Shown in pieces: positions 25,569 to 35,600 of a stretch of DNA of 64,000 nucleotides (its first letter is position 1; every line of letters starts with the position of its first letter). The notes beneath the pieces are model-generated. The model was not told where the DNA came from and did not search any database. It saw only the letters and a program-made list of their open reading frames with translations. The stretch is from positions 5,831,501-5,895,500 of the forward strand of contig NZ_CP030041.1 of assembly GCF_003260975.1 (NCBI RefSeq), written 5' to 3'. This DNA is from Echinicola strongylocentroti (GTDB lineage: Bacteria; Bacteroidota; Bacteroidia; Cytophagales; Cyclobacteriaceae). The translations under genes were made by a program, and so were the position numbers.

Positions 25569-28412
25569 ATGGATATGATACAAAAAGTAAAATTTATAAA
25601 ACCTCGGTTGTGCTTACTATTTATCTTGTTCTTTGGCATATCGGTCAGTGGAATCGCTAAGGAGTTTTATGTCTCCCCGTCAGGAAATGATAAAGGGAAA
25701 GGGACATTGAAAAAGCCTTTTGCGACCATTGCCTATGCCCAATCGATGGTGAGGGCTTTCAAAAAAGCCAATCCCACAGAACCCGTCACGGTTTACCTAA
25801 AAGGCGGGAAATATTACCTGTCCGAGCCTATCGTGTTTACCGCAGCGGATAGCGGTACTGCAGACGCTCCCATCACCTATAAAGCGTATAAAGATGAAGT
25901 ACCCATGGTACTGGGAGGCGTGGAGCTGACAGACTTGCAATGGGAACAATATGATGAGCATATCTACAAGACCAAGGTGCCAGAAGGGCTGGTCTTCGAA
26001 ACCCTTTTTGTCAACGGAAAACAACAAGTGCTTGCCCGCTATCCCAATTACGACGAGGATGCTGCCAAGTTCAATGGAACGGCCGCAGACTGTTTATCCC
26101 CAGAGAGGGTAGCTACTTGGGAAGACCCCACCTATGGTTACTTTCATGCCATGCACAAGGCGCTATGGGGAGGTGTTCATTATCAGATCACTGGTAAGAA
26201 AAATGACCAAGAGGTGATCCTCGAAGGGGGCACGCAAAACAACCGCGGAAGTAGTCAGCACGCTGAATTTCGCTTTGTGGAAAACATCTTCGAAGAGCTG
26301 GATACCTTAAACGAATGGTATTTGGACCGAAAAACCTCCGAACTATATTTTTATCCGGAAGAGCAACAGGATTTGGACAAAGCAGCGATAGAGGTCGCCG
26401 CTTTGGAACAACTGTTCGTGTTTGATGGGACAATGGAAAACCCCGTGAAGTATGTTTCCATTGAAGGGTTGACCCTAAAGCGCACCATTAGGACATTTAT
26501 GAAGACCGCCAATCGCTTGTTGCGTAGTGACTGGACGATTTATAGGGGCGGAGTGGTCCATTTTGAGGGAACGGAAAATTGTGCCATTAAGGATTGTGAA
26601 ATGAGTGACTTGGGAGGCAATGCCGTATTCTTTAATGAGTATAATAAAAACAGTGCTGTAGAAGGTTGTCATATATTTGATGTAGGAGGAAGCGGTGTTT
26701 GTTTTGTAGGAGATATCAATACAGTATGGCATGAGAACTACGATATTGGCAATGCCCCGGATCTGGACAAGATGAACTTTACGCGCGGCCCAAAAACCGA
26801 TAATTACCCCCAACATTGCCTTGTGGACAATAACCTGATCCATAATATAGGAACGGTGGAAAAACAAACGGCAGGGGTACATATGAGTTTGGCGGCTTAT
26901 ATTACTGTGAGCAGAAATAGTATTTATGACGTGCCCAGAGCAGGGATCAATATTAGTGAAGGAAAATGGGGAGGGCATATATTGGAATACAATGATGTGT
27001 TCCTGACCGTCCAAGAAACCCATGATCATGGTGCCTTTAACAGTTGGGGACGGGATCGGTATTATACTAAAAACAGAGGTGCTGCCGGAGATAGAGTGGC
27101 CCTGCATGGGTATGATTTGGTGAGATTGGATATGATTGAAAAGAATGTAATCAGAAACAACCGTTTTCGTTGTGATCACGGATGGGACATAGACCTTGAT
27201 GATGGCTCCGCTTGGTACGAAATCTATAATAATGTTTGTTTGAGTGGAGGTATCAAATTGCGTGACGGGATGCTCAGGACAGTTTATAATAACGTCACCA
27301 TCAATAACTCCATGAACTTGCACGTATGGTTGCAAAATAGTGGGGACACCGTTAAGAATAATATTTTCACCCATGGGTACATGCCCATAGGCATGAGGCA
27401 CTGGGGATCTCAGCTTGATTCCAATCTGTTTTTCCAAAAAGAATCCTTAAAGAAAATCCAGAACTCCTTTGGTACCGATCAGAACAGTGTGTATGGAGAT
27501 CCTGAGTTTGCAGATCCTGCCAATGGTGATTATACAGTGACCGATACGGCCTTGGCCAATAAGATAGGATGGAAGAATTTTGCAATGGATCAATTTGGCG
27601 TTCAAAAACCTGCTCTAAAGGCCATTGCCAAAACGCCTGAAATCCCTGAAATCGAACTGACACCTGACGAGGTGATTCCCGGTGTGGAATACATGGGCGG
27701 TGTGATAAAGAACATTGTCAATGATGGCGAAAAATCAGCAGCAGGACTGCCTGACTATAAAGGAGCCAAGATCGTAGAAAGGCCAACAAAGGGGATTTTC
27801 TCAGTCGTCCAATTACAGGACGATGATGTGATCCTCAAATTGGATGATGAAGAAATCGACAATATTGATGATTTCAGGACCCTTTTGGCCAGTGACCATG
27901 TGTATGGAACCATTGGGGTATGGCGATACCAAAAGCTGATCGAGCTGGAATTGCCTGATCCTGCTGATTGCACTATTCCAATGATGATCGATAAGGAAAA
28001 TTGGGAATTGGTTTCTGTAGACAGTGAAGCAGCAGATTATTCGGCCAAAAATGCTATAGATGGGGATCCACAGACTTTTTGGCACACACAGTTTGAACCT
28101 ACCGAACCGGCTTTTCCCCATGAAATAGTCGTGGATATGGGCGAAGCGCATGTCCTTCATTCGTTTGAATATGTGCCACGACAGGGATCCTCACATCCCC
28201 GTATCAAGGACTTCCGGTTGTATGTTTCGGAAGATGGCAAATCGTGGGGCAAGCCCTTGGTGGAAGGGACCTTTGAAGACTCCGAAGAGATTCAAGCCTT
28301 CTCCATTGATAAGGTAAAAGGCCGCTACTTCAAGCTAGAAGGGCGTTCGGGATATACTCGCAATGCTGCAGCAGTGGGCGAGATCTCCTTATACGGAACT
28401 TGTGTGCCTTAA
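25569..28412 (+). CDS. GH141-like beta-helix glycosidase with PDZ and CBM32-like domains
   Basis: A 947-residue exported protein, paralog of the protein at 5451. Residues ~35-690 form the beta-helix, opening with EFYVSPSGNDKGKGT and carrying GGNAVFFNEYN, DVPRAGINI, DHGAFNSWGRDRYY, DLDDGSAWYEIYNN and IKLRDGMLRTVYNN as in GH141. Residues ~705-800 look like a PDZ domain (EYMGGVIKNIVNDGEKSAAGL, then DDDVILKLDDEEIDNIDDFRTLL). Residues ~805-947 are an F5/8-type (CBM32-like) sugar-binding domain (AKNAIDGDPQTFWHTQ, IVVDMG, GRYFKLEGRSG). GH141 includes alpha-L-fucosidases. A PDZ between a glycosidase and a CBM is unusual and may bind a partner or cap the helix. The gene follows the GH95 pair, strengthening the idea of a fucose-removing cluster. 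Confidence 0.72.
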   Translation: MDMIQKVKFIKPRLCLLFILFFGISVSGIAKEFYVSPSGNDKGKGTLKKPFATIAYAQSMVRAFKKANPTEPVTVYLKGGKYYLSEPIVFTAADSGTADAPITYKAYKDEVPMVLGGVELTDLQWEQYDEHIYKTKVPEGLVFETLFVNGKQQVLARYPNYDEDAAKFNGTAADCLSPERVATWEDPTYGYFHAMHKALWGGVHYQITGKKNDQEVILEGGTQNNRGSSQHAEFRFVENIFEELDTLNEWYLDRKTSELYFYPEEQQDLDKAAIEVAALEQLFVFDGTMENPVKYVSIEGLTLKRTIRTFMKTANRLLRSDWTIYRGGVVHFEGTENCAIKDCEMSDLGGNAVFFNEYNKNSAVEGCHIFDVGGSGVCFVGDINTVWHENYDIGNAPDLDKMNFTRGPKTDNYPQHCLVDNNLIHNIGTVEKQTAGVHMSLAAYITVSRNSIYDVPRAGINISEGKWGGHILEYNDVFLTVQETHDHGAFNSWGRDRYYTKNRGAAGDRVALHGYDLVRLDMIEKNVIRNNRFRCDHGWDIDLDDGSAWYEIYNNVCLSGGIKLRDGMLRTVYNNVTINNSMNLHVWLQNSGDTVKNNIFTHGYMPIGMRHWGSQLDSNLFFQKESLKKIQNSFGTDQNSVYGDPEFADPANGDYTVTDTALANKIGWKNFAMDQFGVQKPALKAIAKTPEIPEIELTPDEVIPGVEYMGGVIKNIVNDGEKSAAGLPDYKGAKIVERPTKGIFSVVQLQDDDVILKLDDEEIDNIDDFRTLLASDHVYGTIGVWRYQKLIELELPDPADCTIPMMIDKENWELVSVDSEAADYSAKNAIDGDPQTFWHTQFEPTEPAFPHEIVVDMGEAHVLHSFEYVPRQGSSHPRIKDFRLYVSEDGKSWGKPLVEGTFEDSEEIQAFSIDKVKGRYFKLEGRSGYTRNAAAVGEISLYGTCVP

Positions 28413-28511
28413 CGAAATAGGGCAAATCAACTGATAAGCCTAATACGCTCCTTCAGCCTTTCTTGTCGCAAGCAATGAAGCTACAAATGCAAATTAAGAA
28501 TAAGACGTGAA

Positions 28512-30377
28512 ATGATGTTTATAAACGAAGTAGGACCAAGTGGGCAATTCCAAAAAGGGTTGGTAATCCTTTTTTGTATATTATTATGCCCTGATGCGCT
28601 GTTATTGGCCCAGTCAACTGATCGGCCCAATGTTATCTTTGTGATGCCCGATGACATCAGTCATCATGCATTTTCTTATTACAACGAAGATGGTCCCCAG
28701 ACTCCTCATATTGATGGTTTTGCTCAGGAGGCTGTTCGCTTGACGGATTTTCATGTATCACCAAGCTGTTCACCAACACGTGCGGCACTTTTGACGGGTA
28801 GACCGAGTAATGTAGTAGGGGTGTGGCATACCATTAATGGACGTAATATGATGCGTGCTGATGAAATTACCATGGCAGATATCTTTAAAGCCAATGGATA
28901 CGCTACAGGTTTGTTTTTTAAATGGCATTTAGGCGATAATTATCCTTTTCGCCCAAAAGATCGAGGTTTTGAGTATGTAGCTTGGATCAAAGGTGGAGGT
29001 ACAGGCCAACAGCCTGATTACTGGGGCAATACCAATAGAAGTGCCAGCATGTGGGTGAATGACCAGTTGGTCAAAATGACCGATGAAGATGATGGAATCG
29101 AAGGAGCCTTCACTACCAACTTCTTTATGAACCGGGCCATGGATTTTATGGAAGAAAATATCCGGCAGAACAAACCGTTTTTTGCCTATATACCACTAGG
29201 GACAGCCCATGCGCCACATGTAATGCCACCTGATGCCCGTAAGGGTGTAAGCGCCAAGACTGGAACGATCGAGAATATAGACAAGAATTTTGGTCGCTTA
29301 TTGGAGTTTTTGGAAGATAAAGGCATTGCAGACAATACCATTTTGGTCTTTACCACTGATAATGGGTCCGGCACTCACCTGCGGGGTGGTAAAGGATCCA
29401 ATTATGATGGAGGCACACGAGTTCCTTGTTTCGTCAGGTGGGAAAATGGCCAACTTGGTGGCGAAGGTAAAGGAAGAGAATTGGCCCTTCTGACGGCACA
29501 TATCGATTGGTTACCCACGTTTATGGATATGCTAGACCTGGATGATGAGGAAGGACGACCCGCAAAACTCAAGATACGAGGTAGGAGCTTTAGGCCTTTT
29601 TTGGATGAAGATCCCACCAATGATCCAGTGGACTATAAAAACAGGGCCGTCACCATTAATGACATGTGGACTGAGTTTCCCGAAAAATACAAAAAGCTTT
29701 CGGTGAAAAAAGACGAGTGGGATGGCGATGTCATTACGCACAAGTGGCGGTTGGTACGTACCAATAGTGAGTCCGATTGGGAGCTGTATGATGTGCTTGA
29801 AGATGAAGTGCAGCAAAATGATATCATCGATCATCCTGCCTATGAGGAGATTGTGGGTGAGCTGAAGGAGGAATATGAAAAATGGTGGCAGCTTGTGGAT
29901 GAAAGATCGAGTGAATATACGAGGATCATTATAGGAAATCCTGCCGAACCAGTTAGTGATCTTCATGCCCATGATTTTCACGGTACGGTGATCTGGAGCC
30001 AAGGAGATGTGAAAAAGGGAGCAGAAGGCAGTGGCTTCATTGCAGTGGAATTTGATAAAACGGGTACCTATACGTTTGATCTTCGTCGGTGGCCAAAGGA
30101 AATTGCAGCAGAAACCACTTTGACCTCAGCAGGTCCTGGAGAAGCCCTGGACATATCCAGTGCGAGGATTAAGATCTGGAATGGCGATCAAGTATATGTC
30201 GATAAGAGCAAAGAAGCTGATCCGGATGCAGATGGCGTGCATTTCACCATTGATGATTTACCAAAAGGGCCTGCCTTTATCCAAACTTGGTTTTACGATG
30301 AAGCAGGAGAAATGGAAGGTGCGGTTTATTATAATTATGCTCAGGTTCATAACCAAGGTTTTCCTTTGTCCAACTGA
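28512..30377 (+). CDS. S1-family sulfatase with C-terminal beta-domain
   Basis: A 621-residue exported sulfatase. Motifs: MPDDISHHAFSYY near residue 46, CSPTR with formylglycine Cys C86, KWHLGDNYPFRPKDRGF near residue 137 (Phe instead of Gly before KWH), and TTDNGSGTHLRGGKGSNYDGGTRVP near residue 280. About 130 residues at the C-terminus form an added beta-rich domain (TYTFDLRRWPKE, then FIQTWFYDEAGEMEGA). The protein at 48820 has the same layout and the same extra domain, so the two are paralogs of one S1 subfamily. The subfamily number and the sulfate position are unknown. It closes the upstream enzyme block; the next gene is the sigma factor after a 193-bp gap. Confidence 0.9.
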   Translation: MMFINEVGPSGQFQKGLVILFCILLCPDALLLAQSTDRPNVIFVMPDDISHHAFSYYNEDGPQTPHIDGFAQEAVRLTDFHVSPSCSPTRAALLTGRPSNVVGVWHTINGRNMMRADEITMADIFKANGYATGLFFKWHLGDNYPFRPKDRGFEYVAWIKGGGTGQQPDYWGNTNRSASMWVNDQLVKMTDEDDGIEGAFTTNFFMNRAMDFMEENIRQNKPFFAYIPLGTAHAPHVMPPDARKGVSAKTGTIENIDKNFGRLLEFLEDKGIADNTILVFTTDNGSGTHLRGGKGSNYDGGTRVPCFVRWENGQLGGEGKGRELALLTAHIDWLPTFMDMLDLDDEEGRPAKLKIRGRSFRPFLDEDPTNDPVDYKNRAVTINDMWTEFPEKYKKLSVKKDEWDGDVITHKWRLVRTNSESDWELYDVLEDEVQQNDIIDHPAYEEIVGELKEEYEKWWQLVDERSSEYTRIIIGNPAEPVSDLHAHDFHGTVIWSQGDVKKGAEGSGFIAVEFDKTGTYTFDLRRWPKEIAAETTLTSAGPGEALDISSARIKIWNGDQVYVDKSKEADPDADGVHFTIDDLPKGPAFIQTWFYDEAGEMEGAVYYNYAQVHNQGFPLSN

Positions 30378-30435
30378 GGTAAAAGAGTAAAATTTCTGTA
30401 GCCTTTTTTTGGATGGTAAAACAATTTACTTGATC

Positions 30436-30464
30436 TTGTAGAAGATGCGAAAAAAGTGTATTTG
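30436..30464 (+). promoter_or_regulatory. Weak candidate Bacteroidota promoter
   Basis: TTG (30436-30438), an 18-base spacer and TGTATTTG (30457-30464) resemble the Bacteroidota -33 TTTG and -7 TAnnTTTG elements with one mismatch in the latter. It would drive the sigma factor gene at 30571 after a ~100-base leader. The rest of the 193-bp gap holds nothing else I can name. Confidence 0.25.
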
Positions 30465-30570
30465 GTAAAAAATATGCCTAAATGCTAGCGTTTAGTTGAG
30501 GATGAAATTTCATTGCGGATATATGTGAGTCGGAATTGTATCTATTCATTAACCTAGAAATAATCACAAA

Positions 30571-31182
30571 ATGAATACGGTTCATCTTAAGGATATCTTG
30601 AGAAAGATGGTGGATAATAATGATGAAAAGGCATTTTCTGTTTTTTTTGACCATTATCATACACGAATGATCAACATGTCCATGCTTTTTGTTCAAAACT
30701 TTGATCTAGCCGAAGAGGTAGTTTCGGAGGTGTTATTAAAGCTCCTGCAAAAAAAGGAGCGATTGCTTAAAATTGAAAATTTTGAAGGGTACTTGTTTAA
30801 GATGGTGAAAAACTACTCTTTAAATAAGCTGAAATTTCATAAGAAGGAAAGTAAACATTTACGGGTTGATGATATTCAAGATTTTCTGATACCAGACACT
30901 TCAGATCCAGAGAAAGACCTGATCAACTGCCATTTAGGAGATTTTTTAGATGAGGTTATCCAAAAGTTACCTCCAAAAAGGAGAATGGTTTTTAAGCTGA
31001 TCAAAGAAGAAAATATGAGCTATAGTGAAACTGCAGCGTTGTTGGAAATCTCCGTAAAAACCGTAGATGTGCATTTGAGTTTGGCCATAAAGGAACTCCG
31101 CAAAAGGCTTAAGGTATTTTATGACGAACACCAAGAAAAAATACCCATGTCCCGACAGCGATTTTTATCTATCTTTTTGTAA
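30571..31182 (+). CDS. ECF-type RNA polymerase sigma factor (FecI-like)
   Basis: A 203-residue sigma-70 family protein of the extracytoplasmic-function type. Region 2 covers about residues 15-90 (AFSVFFDHYHTRMINM, then LAEEVVSEVLLKLLQKK, ENFEGYLFKMVKNYSLNKLK). Region 4 covers about 125-185 and has the helix-turn-helix MSYSETAALLEISVKTVDVHLSLAIKEL in two parts. There is no region 3, as expected for ECF. The FecR gene follows 367 bp downstream and a SusC with a signalling domain follows that, the standard Bacteroidota trans-envelope control set. It probably binds promoters inside this PUL once released by FecR. Its place in the middle of the locus, between the two enzyme blocks, is consistent with dedicated control of both, though this is inference. 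Confidence 0.93.
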   Translation: MNTVHLKDILRKMVDNNDEKAFSVFFDHYHTRMINMSMLFVQNFDLAEEVVSEVLLKLLQKKERLLKIENFEGYLFKMVKNYSLNKLKFHKKESKHLRVDDIQDFLIPDTSDPEKDLINCHLGDFLDEVIQKLPPKRRMVFKLIKEENMSYSETAALLEISVKTVDVHLSLAIKELRKRLKVFYDEHQEKIPMSRQRFLSIFL

Positions 31183-31273
31183 TTGCCCCCCTAACATAGC
31201 CATCAGGCTAATACATGTAAGTTGCTGAAAATCTGTGTCCTTAAAAATGTTTGTGCTCTTCATAAATGGCCTA

Positions 31274-31324
31274 GGGGGATTGCAAATCCCCCATTATTCC
31301 GGTTCGGGATTCCAAATCCCGAAC
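31274..31324. repeat. Pair of perfect hairpins
   Basis: Two adjacent inverted repeats: GGGGGATTGCAAATCCCCC (31274-31292) and 31302-31324 with arms GTTCGGGATT and AAATCCCGAAC. A third, TCCCCTTTAGGGGA, lies at 31405-31418. This kind of hairpin pair is known as a dispersed intergenic repeat in Bacteroidota genomes. They lie in the 367-bp gap between the sigma factor and FecR, and may attenuate or stabilise the transcript. Confidence 0.6.
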
Positions 31325-31413
31325 AGCTAGGGTTTAAGAGATAAGAGGAGAGGTTTTTTCGATTTCCTAAAACTAGCCCATACGCTGAAGAGGTGATCAA
31401 AAAGTCCCCTTTA

Positions 31414-31472
31414 GGGGATTTAAGGGTGAATTTTAACTAAATTCCTTCAAAAGCAACGTCTATGCTCGGACG
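31414..31472 (+). repeat. Dispersed ~59-bp repeat, copy 1
   Basis: The stretch beginning GGGGATTTAAGGG and ending AAGCAACGTCTATGCTCGGACG is clearly related to 61546-61603 (GGGGATTTAGGG to AAGCAACATCTTTACTCGGACG), with the best match over the last ~35 bases. Both copies lie in gene-free stretches upstream of a start codon, about 80-90 bp away. No coding potential is apparent. Confidence 0.55.
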
Positions 31473-31549
31473 CCACTAAAAAAAATAGTAAAAACCATTA
31501 AGGAGTTTTCTGGGCTGCATTGTCTTTATAGTGTTGACAATGTACCTAG

Positions 31550-32587
31550 ATGGAAAACCGTAAAGACATAGACCTAAAAATAGCCCGATGTTTACAAGGC
31601 GAAGCTTCAGAGGATGAAAAAAGAGAAGTTGATTCTTGGGCGAAACAGTCTGAGCAGAACGAGTATGAATACGAACGTCTACGTGCATACTGGAAGAAGC
31701 CAATAAGGGATCCCCAACTGGTAAACCATGAAGAGCAAAAGGCCCAAATATGGCAATCCTTCCTAGAGCAGCAGGAAGATATTCCTCAAAGAAAAACTTC
31801 CAGAGGCTGGTTAAGGATGGTGGCTGCATTTTTACTGTTAGCTTGCGGGTCATTCCTCTTCTATCAGTCTGATTATATCTTTCAGAAAGCCGATCCTGAT
31901 AGTCCTTTATGGATCACCAAGGCCAACCAAAAAGGCCAAAAGTCACAAATTCAACTTCCGGATGGATCAAAAGTATGGTTAAATGCCGATAGTAAGATCA
32001 GTTATCAAGAAGTGTTTTCAGATACGGCGAGAGTGATACAGCTAGGTGGAGAGGCATTTTTTGATGTCGTAAGAGACAGTCTTCGCCCATTCATCGTGAC
32101 CACAGAAGGGCTCAATGTGCGTGTTTTGGGCACTCAATTCAATGTCGAAGCTTTTGAAGGTGAAAGGGATATTACAGTTTCGCTATTAGAAGGTGCGGTA
32201 GAAGTCCATTCATCTGAAGAAGACTCCAACGAGGGGATCTCCATCCAGCCAGAAAACGGTATTTCTTTTATAAAACAGGAGAATATTTTTCAGCGATTTT
32301 CAAAATCCTCCCATAAAGAAAAATTCAATAAGGCCATTTCATGGAAAGAGGGTGTTTTGATATTTGAAGGGGTAGACATGTCGGTTTTTATACAAGAAAT
32401 AAGCCGTTGGTATGGAGTGTCAGTTGTAGTGAAGGGGACACCAACAGATGACTGGGACTTAAAAGGACAATTCAATAATGAGTACCTGAGCAATATCCTT
32501 GAAGCGGTAAGCTACAGTAAAGGCTTCGAATATGAAATAGAGGATAAGCTAGTGACTTTGACCTTCGATAACAATCAAAAGAGATAG
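31550..32587 (+). CDS. FecR-type anti-sigma factor
   Basis: A 345-residue single-pass inner-membrane protein. The N-terminal ~85 residues are cytoplasmic (DLKIARCLQGEASEDEKREVDSW is the usual anti-sigma start). A membrane segment follows at about 88-104 (MVAAFLLLACGSFLFY). The periplasmic FecR domain covers about 115-215 (QIQLPDGSKVWLNADSKISY, then GEAFFDV, LNVRVLGTQFNVEAF, VSLLEGAVEV). A DUF4974-type C-terminal domain follows (about 265-340: GVLIFEGVDMSVFIQEISRWYGV). It binds and restrains the sigma factor encoded upstream and receives the signal from the STN domain of the SusC encoded 81 bp downstream. The three genes form one trans-envelope signalling unit. Confidence 0.93.
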   Translation: MENRKDIDLKIARCLQGEASEDEKREVDSWAKQSEQNEYEYERLRAYWKKPIRDPQLVNHEEQKAQIWQSFLEQQEDIPQRKTSRGWLRMVAAFLLLACGSFLFYQSDYIFQKADPDSPLWITKANQKGQKSQIQLPDGSKVWLNADSKISYQEVFSDTARVIQLGGEAFFDVVRDSLRPFIVTTEGLNVRVLGTQFNVEAFEGERDITVSLLEGAVEVHSSEEDSNEGISIQPENGISFIKQENIFQRFSKSSHKEKFNKAISWKEGVLIFEGVDMSVFIQEISRWYGVSVVVKGTPTDDWDLKGQFNNEYLSNILEAVSYSKGFEYEIEDKLVTLTFDNNQKR

Positions 32588-32668
32588 ATGCTTATGAAAC
32601 AAGCTGTCTGGCAAGAGGCCAGAAAATCAATTAACATCAGATTTTAGAACAATAAACCAATACCCAAA

Positions 32669-35600
32669 ATGACGACAACCTTACCTCAATTAATGAAGAC
32701 GGCACTGTGGTACTTGATTTCAGGCCTGCTGGCCCTGATAATAAGTATGAATGGTCTCTTGGCAAAAGAGACCTCAATACAAGGTGACAAAAAGTTAAAG
32801 GATTATCATATTGAAATCGGATTTGACCAAGTATCCATTCAGGACGTCTTTGTACAACTCGAATCAGCCACACCTTTTACTTTTGTTTATGACAAATCAG
32901 ATGATTACCTGCATAAACGGGTTTCCATCACCAAAAAGGATTATAGCCTAGAGGAGCTTTTGGGAGAAATAGGCAAATTCCAAGGGCTTCATTTTAAGCA
33001 GGTAAATTATAATATTAGTGTATTGGACACCGTAGAAGAGCGGGAGCCGGTGGAGACCAAGGCCATGGTTCATACTGTCCAAGGAACTGTCATATCCCAA
33101 TCCGATGGCGAGCCTATTCCCGGCGCAACGGTGGTGCTAAAGAACACCACAAAGGGTACTGTCACGGACATCGAAGGGAAATTTACCCTGGAAGTTCCAG
33201 ATGAGAATGCCATATTGATCATTTCTTTTGTCGGGTATCGCTCCGAAGAGATCCCTGTAAATAACCAAACGACGATAGAGGTGCTCTTGGAAGAGGACTT
33301 GCAAGGTTTGGAGGAAGTGGTGGTCGTAGGATATGGGGAGCAGAAAAAGGAAACGTTGACAGGGTCAGTGGTGAATGTAAAAGGCGATGAAGTGGTGGCA
33401 AGCCCATCAGCCAATGTGACCAATTCTTTGGCAGGGCGCTTACCCGGTCTAGTGGTGAACCAGCGAAGTGGTGAGCCTGGCAAGGATGATCCCAATATCC
33501 TGATCCGTGGAAATTCCACATTGGGAAATAATTCACCTTTGATCATTATTGATGGGGTACAGCGGAGTCTCATGGGCAGGCTGAACCCAGAGGATATCGA
33601 AGATATTACCGTGCTGAAAGATGCTTCGGCGGCGATCTATGGAGCTAGGGCGGCTAACGGCGTGATTATTATTACCACTAAAAAAGGGAAAGTTGGAAAG
33701 CCGTCTTTTAACTTGTCCTATAATCAGGCATTCAACCAACCCACTAGGATGCTGGAAGTAATGGATGGCCCTACCTTTGCCGATGTATATAATGAAGCTG
33801 CTTGGTACAGGGCAGGGCGGCCAGAAAATTTTAACAATCCCTATTCCGAGGATTTTATCCAACAGACAAGGGATGGAAGTGATCCAGTTCTCTATCCAGA
33901 TACCGACTGGGTGGGAGAGGTACTGAAGCCTCATTCTTTGCAGAGCCGACTTAATCTTTCCGTTAACGGAGGAGGAGAAAATACACGGTATTTTGTCTCC
34001 TTGGGAATGATGAACCAAAACGGGAATTTTAAGAATAATCCTACATCCTATGAACAATATAATTTTAGGGCCAAACTAGATGTGGATATTTCCGATGACC
34101 TGACAGTCGGTTTGAATATTTCCGGTATTTTAAATAATGGAACCTATCCATCTACAGGAGTATGGGCAGGTTTTTATAATATTCTCCATGCCAGCCCATT
34201 GCTAGTAGCACAGTATCCCAATGGGCTGATCGGTCCTGGGAGACTGGGACAGAATCCCTTGCTTCGTGATCAGGTAGGAACGACTACCACGGAAGATGTT
34301 CCCATATATTCCACTTTTACGGCAGAGTATAAAGTTCCGTTTTTGGAAGGCATGAAGATCTCAGGATCATATAATTATGATATTAGCCACAGGTTTGAGA
34401 AGACCTTTAGGACACCATTTTATTTTTATGAATACAATGTTAATACAGAAGAATATGATCGTACAATGTCCTCCGAAATTCCCGTTACGGAGTTGACGGA
34501 CAGGTTTGATAAGTGGACGACTTCACTGTACAATATTAAAATTCATTATGACAAGAGTTTTGACCAGCACAATATAGGGGTGATGCTCGGTAATGAACAG
34601 CAGAAGAACACCAATAAATGGGTGAGTGCTTATCGACGTAACTTCGTCAGTACGGCCATTCCCCAGATCAATGTGGGAAGTAATGCTCCAGAAGACAAAA
34701 ATAACGGAGGATCAGCATCCTATGGTGGTTATAATAATTACTTTGGGCGGCTTAACTATAATTTTGATGAACGTTACTTGGCCGAATTTGTCTTTAGGTA
34801 TGATGGATCACAGATTTTTCCCAAAGAAAACAGGTATGGCTTTTTTCCGGCGTTTTCTGCTGGATGGAGAATCTCAGAGGAAAATTTTATCAAAAACAAC
34901 CTTCCATCCATCAATCAACTTAAGGTGAGAGTTTCCCACGGCAAAATCGGTAATGATAAAGTAGGACAGTTCCAGTATCTCCAGGCTTTTTCATTCGGTG
35001 ATAATTACGTATTTGGAGGGGGAGATGTCCCGGGCATTTATCCCAATACCATGCCCAACCCAAATATCACTTGGGAAGAAAGTATCAAAACCGATATAGG
35101 ACTGGAATTAGGTCTTTGGAATGGTCTTTTAGGACTTGACCTGACCTATTTCAAAGAAGACAGGAATAGTATTTTGGCCAAAAGAAACCTCAGTATCAGT
35201 GCGATATATGGTTTTTCAGGATTGCCGGATGAAAACATCGGAGAGGTCAAAAGCCAAGGTTATGAAGCGATCATTACACACCGTAACCAAGTGGGGGAAT
35301 TCAATTATAACCTCAGTGGTAATGTTTCCTATGCCCGTACCGAAGTAGTGTACCTAGATGAAGTACCGCCGACGGAAGAGTACCAGGCCGTAACTGGCAG
35401 ACCTGTAGGAGCACCGTTATATTATCATGCTGATGGTATCTTCAATACAGAGGAAGAACTGGAGGCCTATCCCCATCTGGCAGCTGCACAAGTAGGGGAT
35501 ATCAAACTGGTGGACCTTAACGAAGACGGACAGATCAATGCCCAAGATCAGGCGCGCTTTGATTATTCAGAGACACCAGAATTTGTTTTTGGCCTAAATG

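Noticed and set aside
26475..27437. 320-codon open frame on the - strand
   Set aside because: It is antisense to the GH141-like gene, whose protein is conserved with its paralog along this stretch. The antisense product has low-complexity, unnatural composition.
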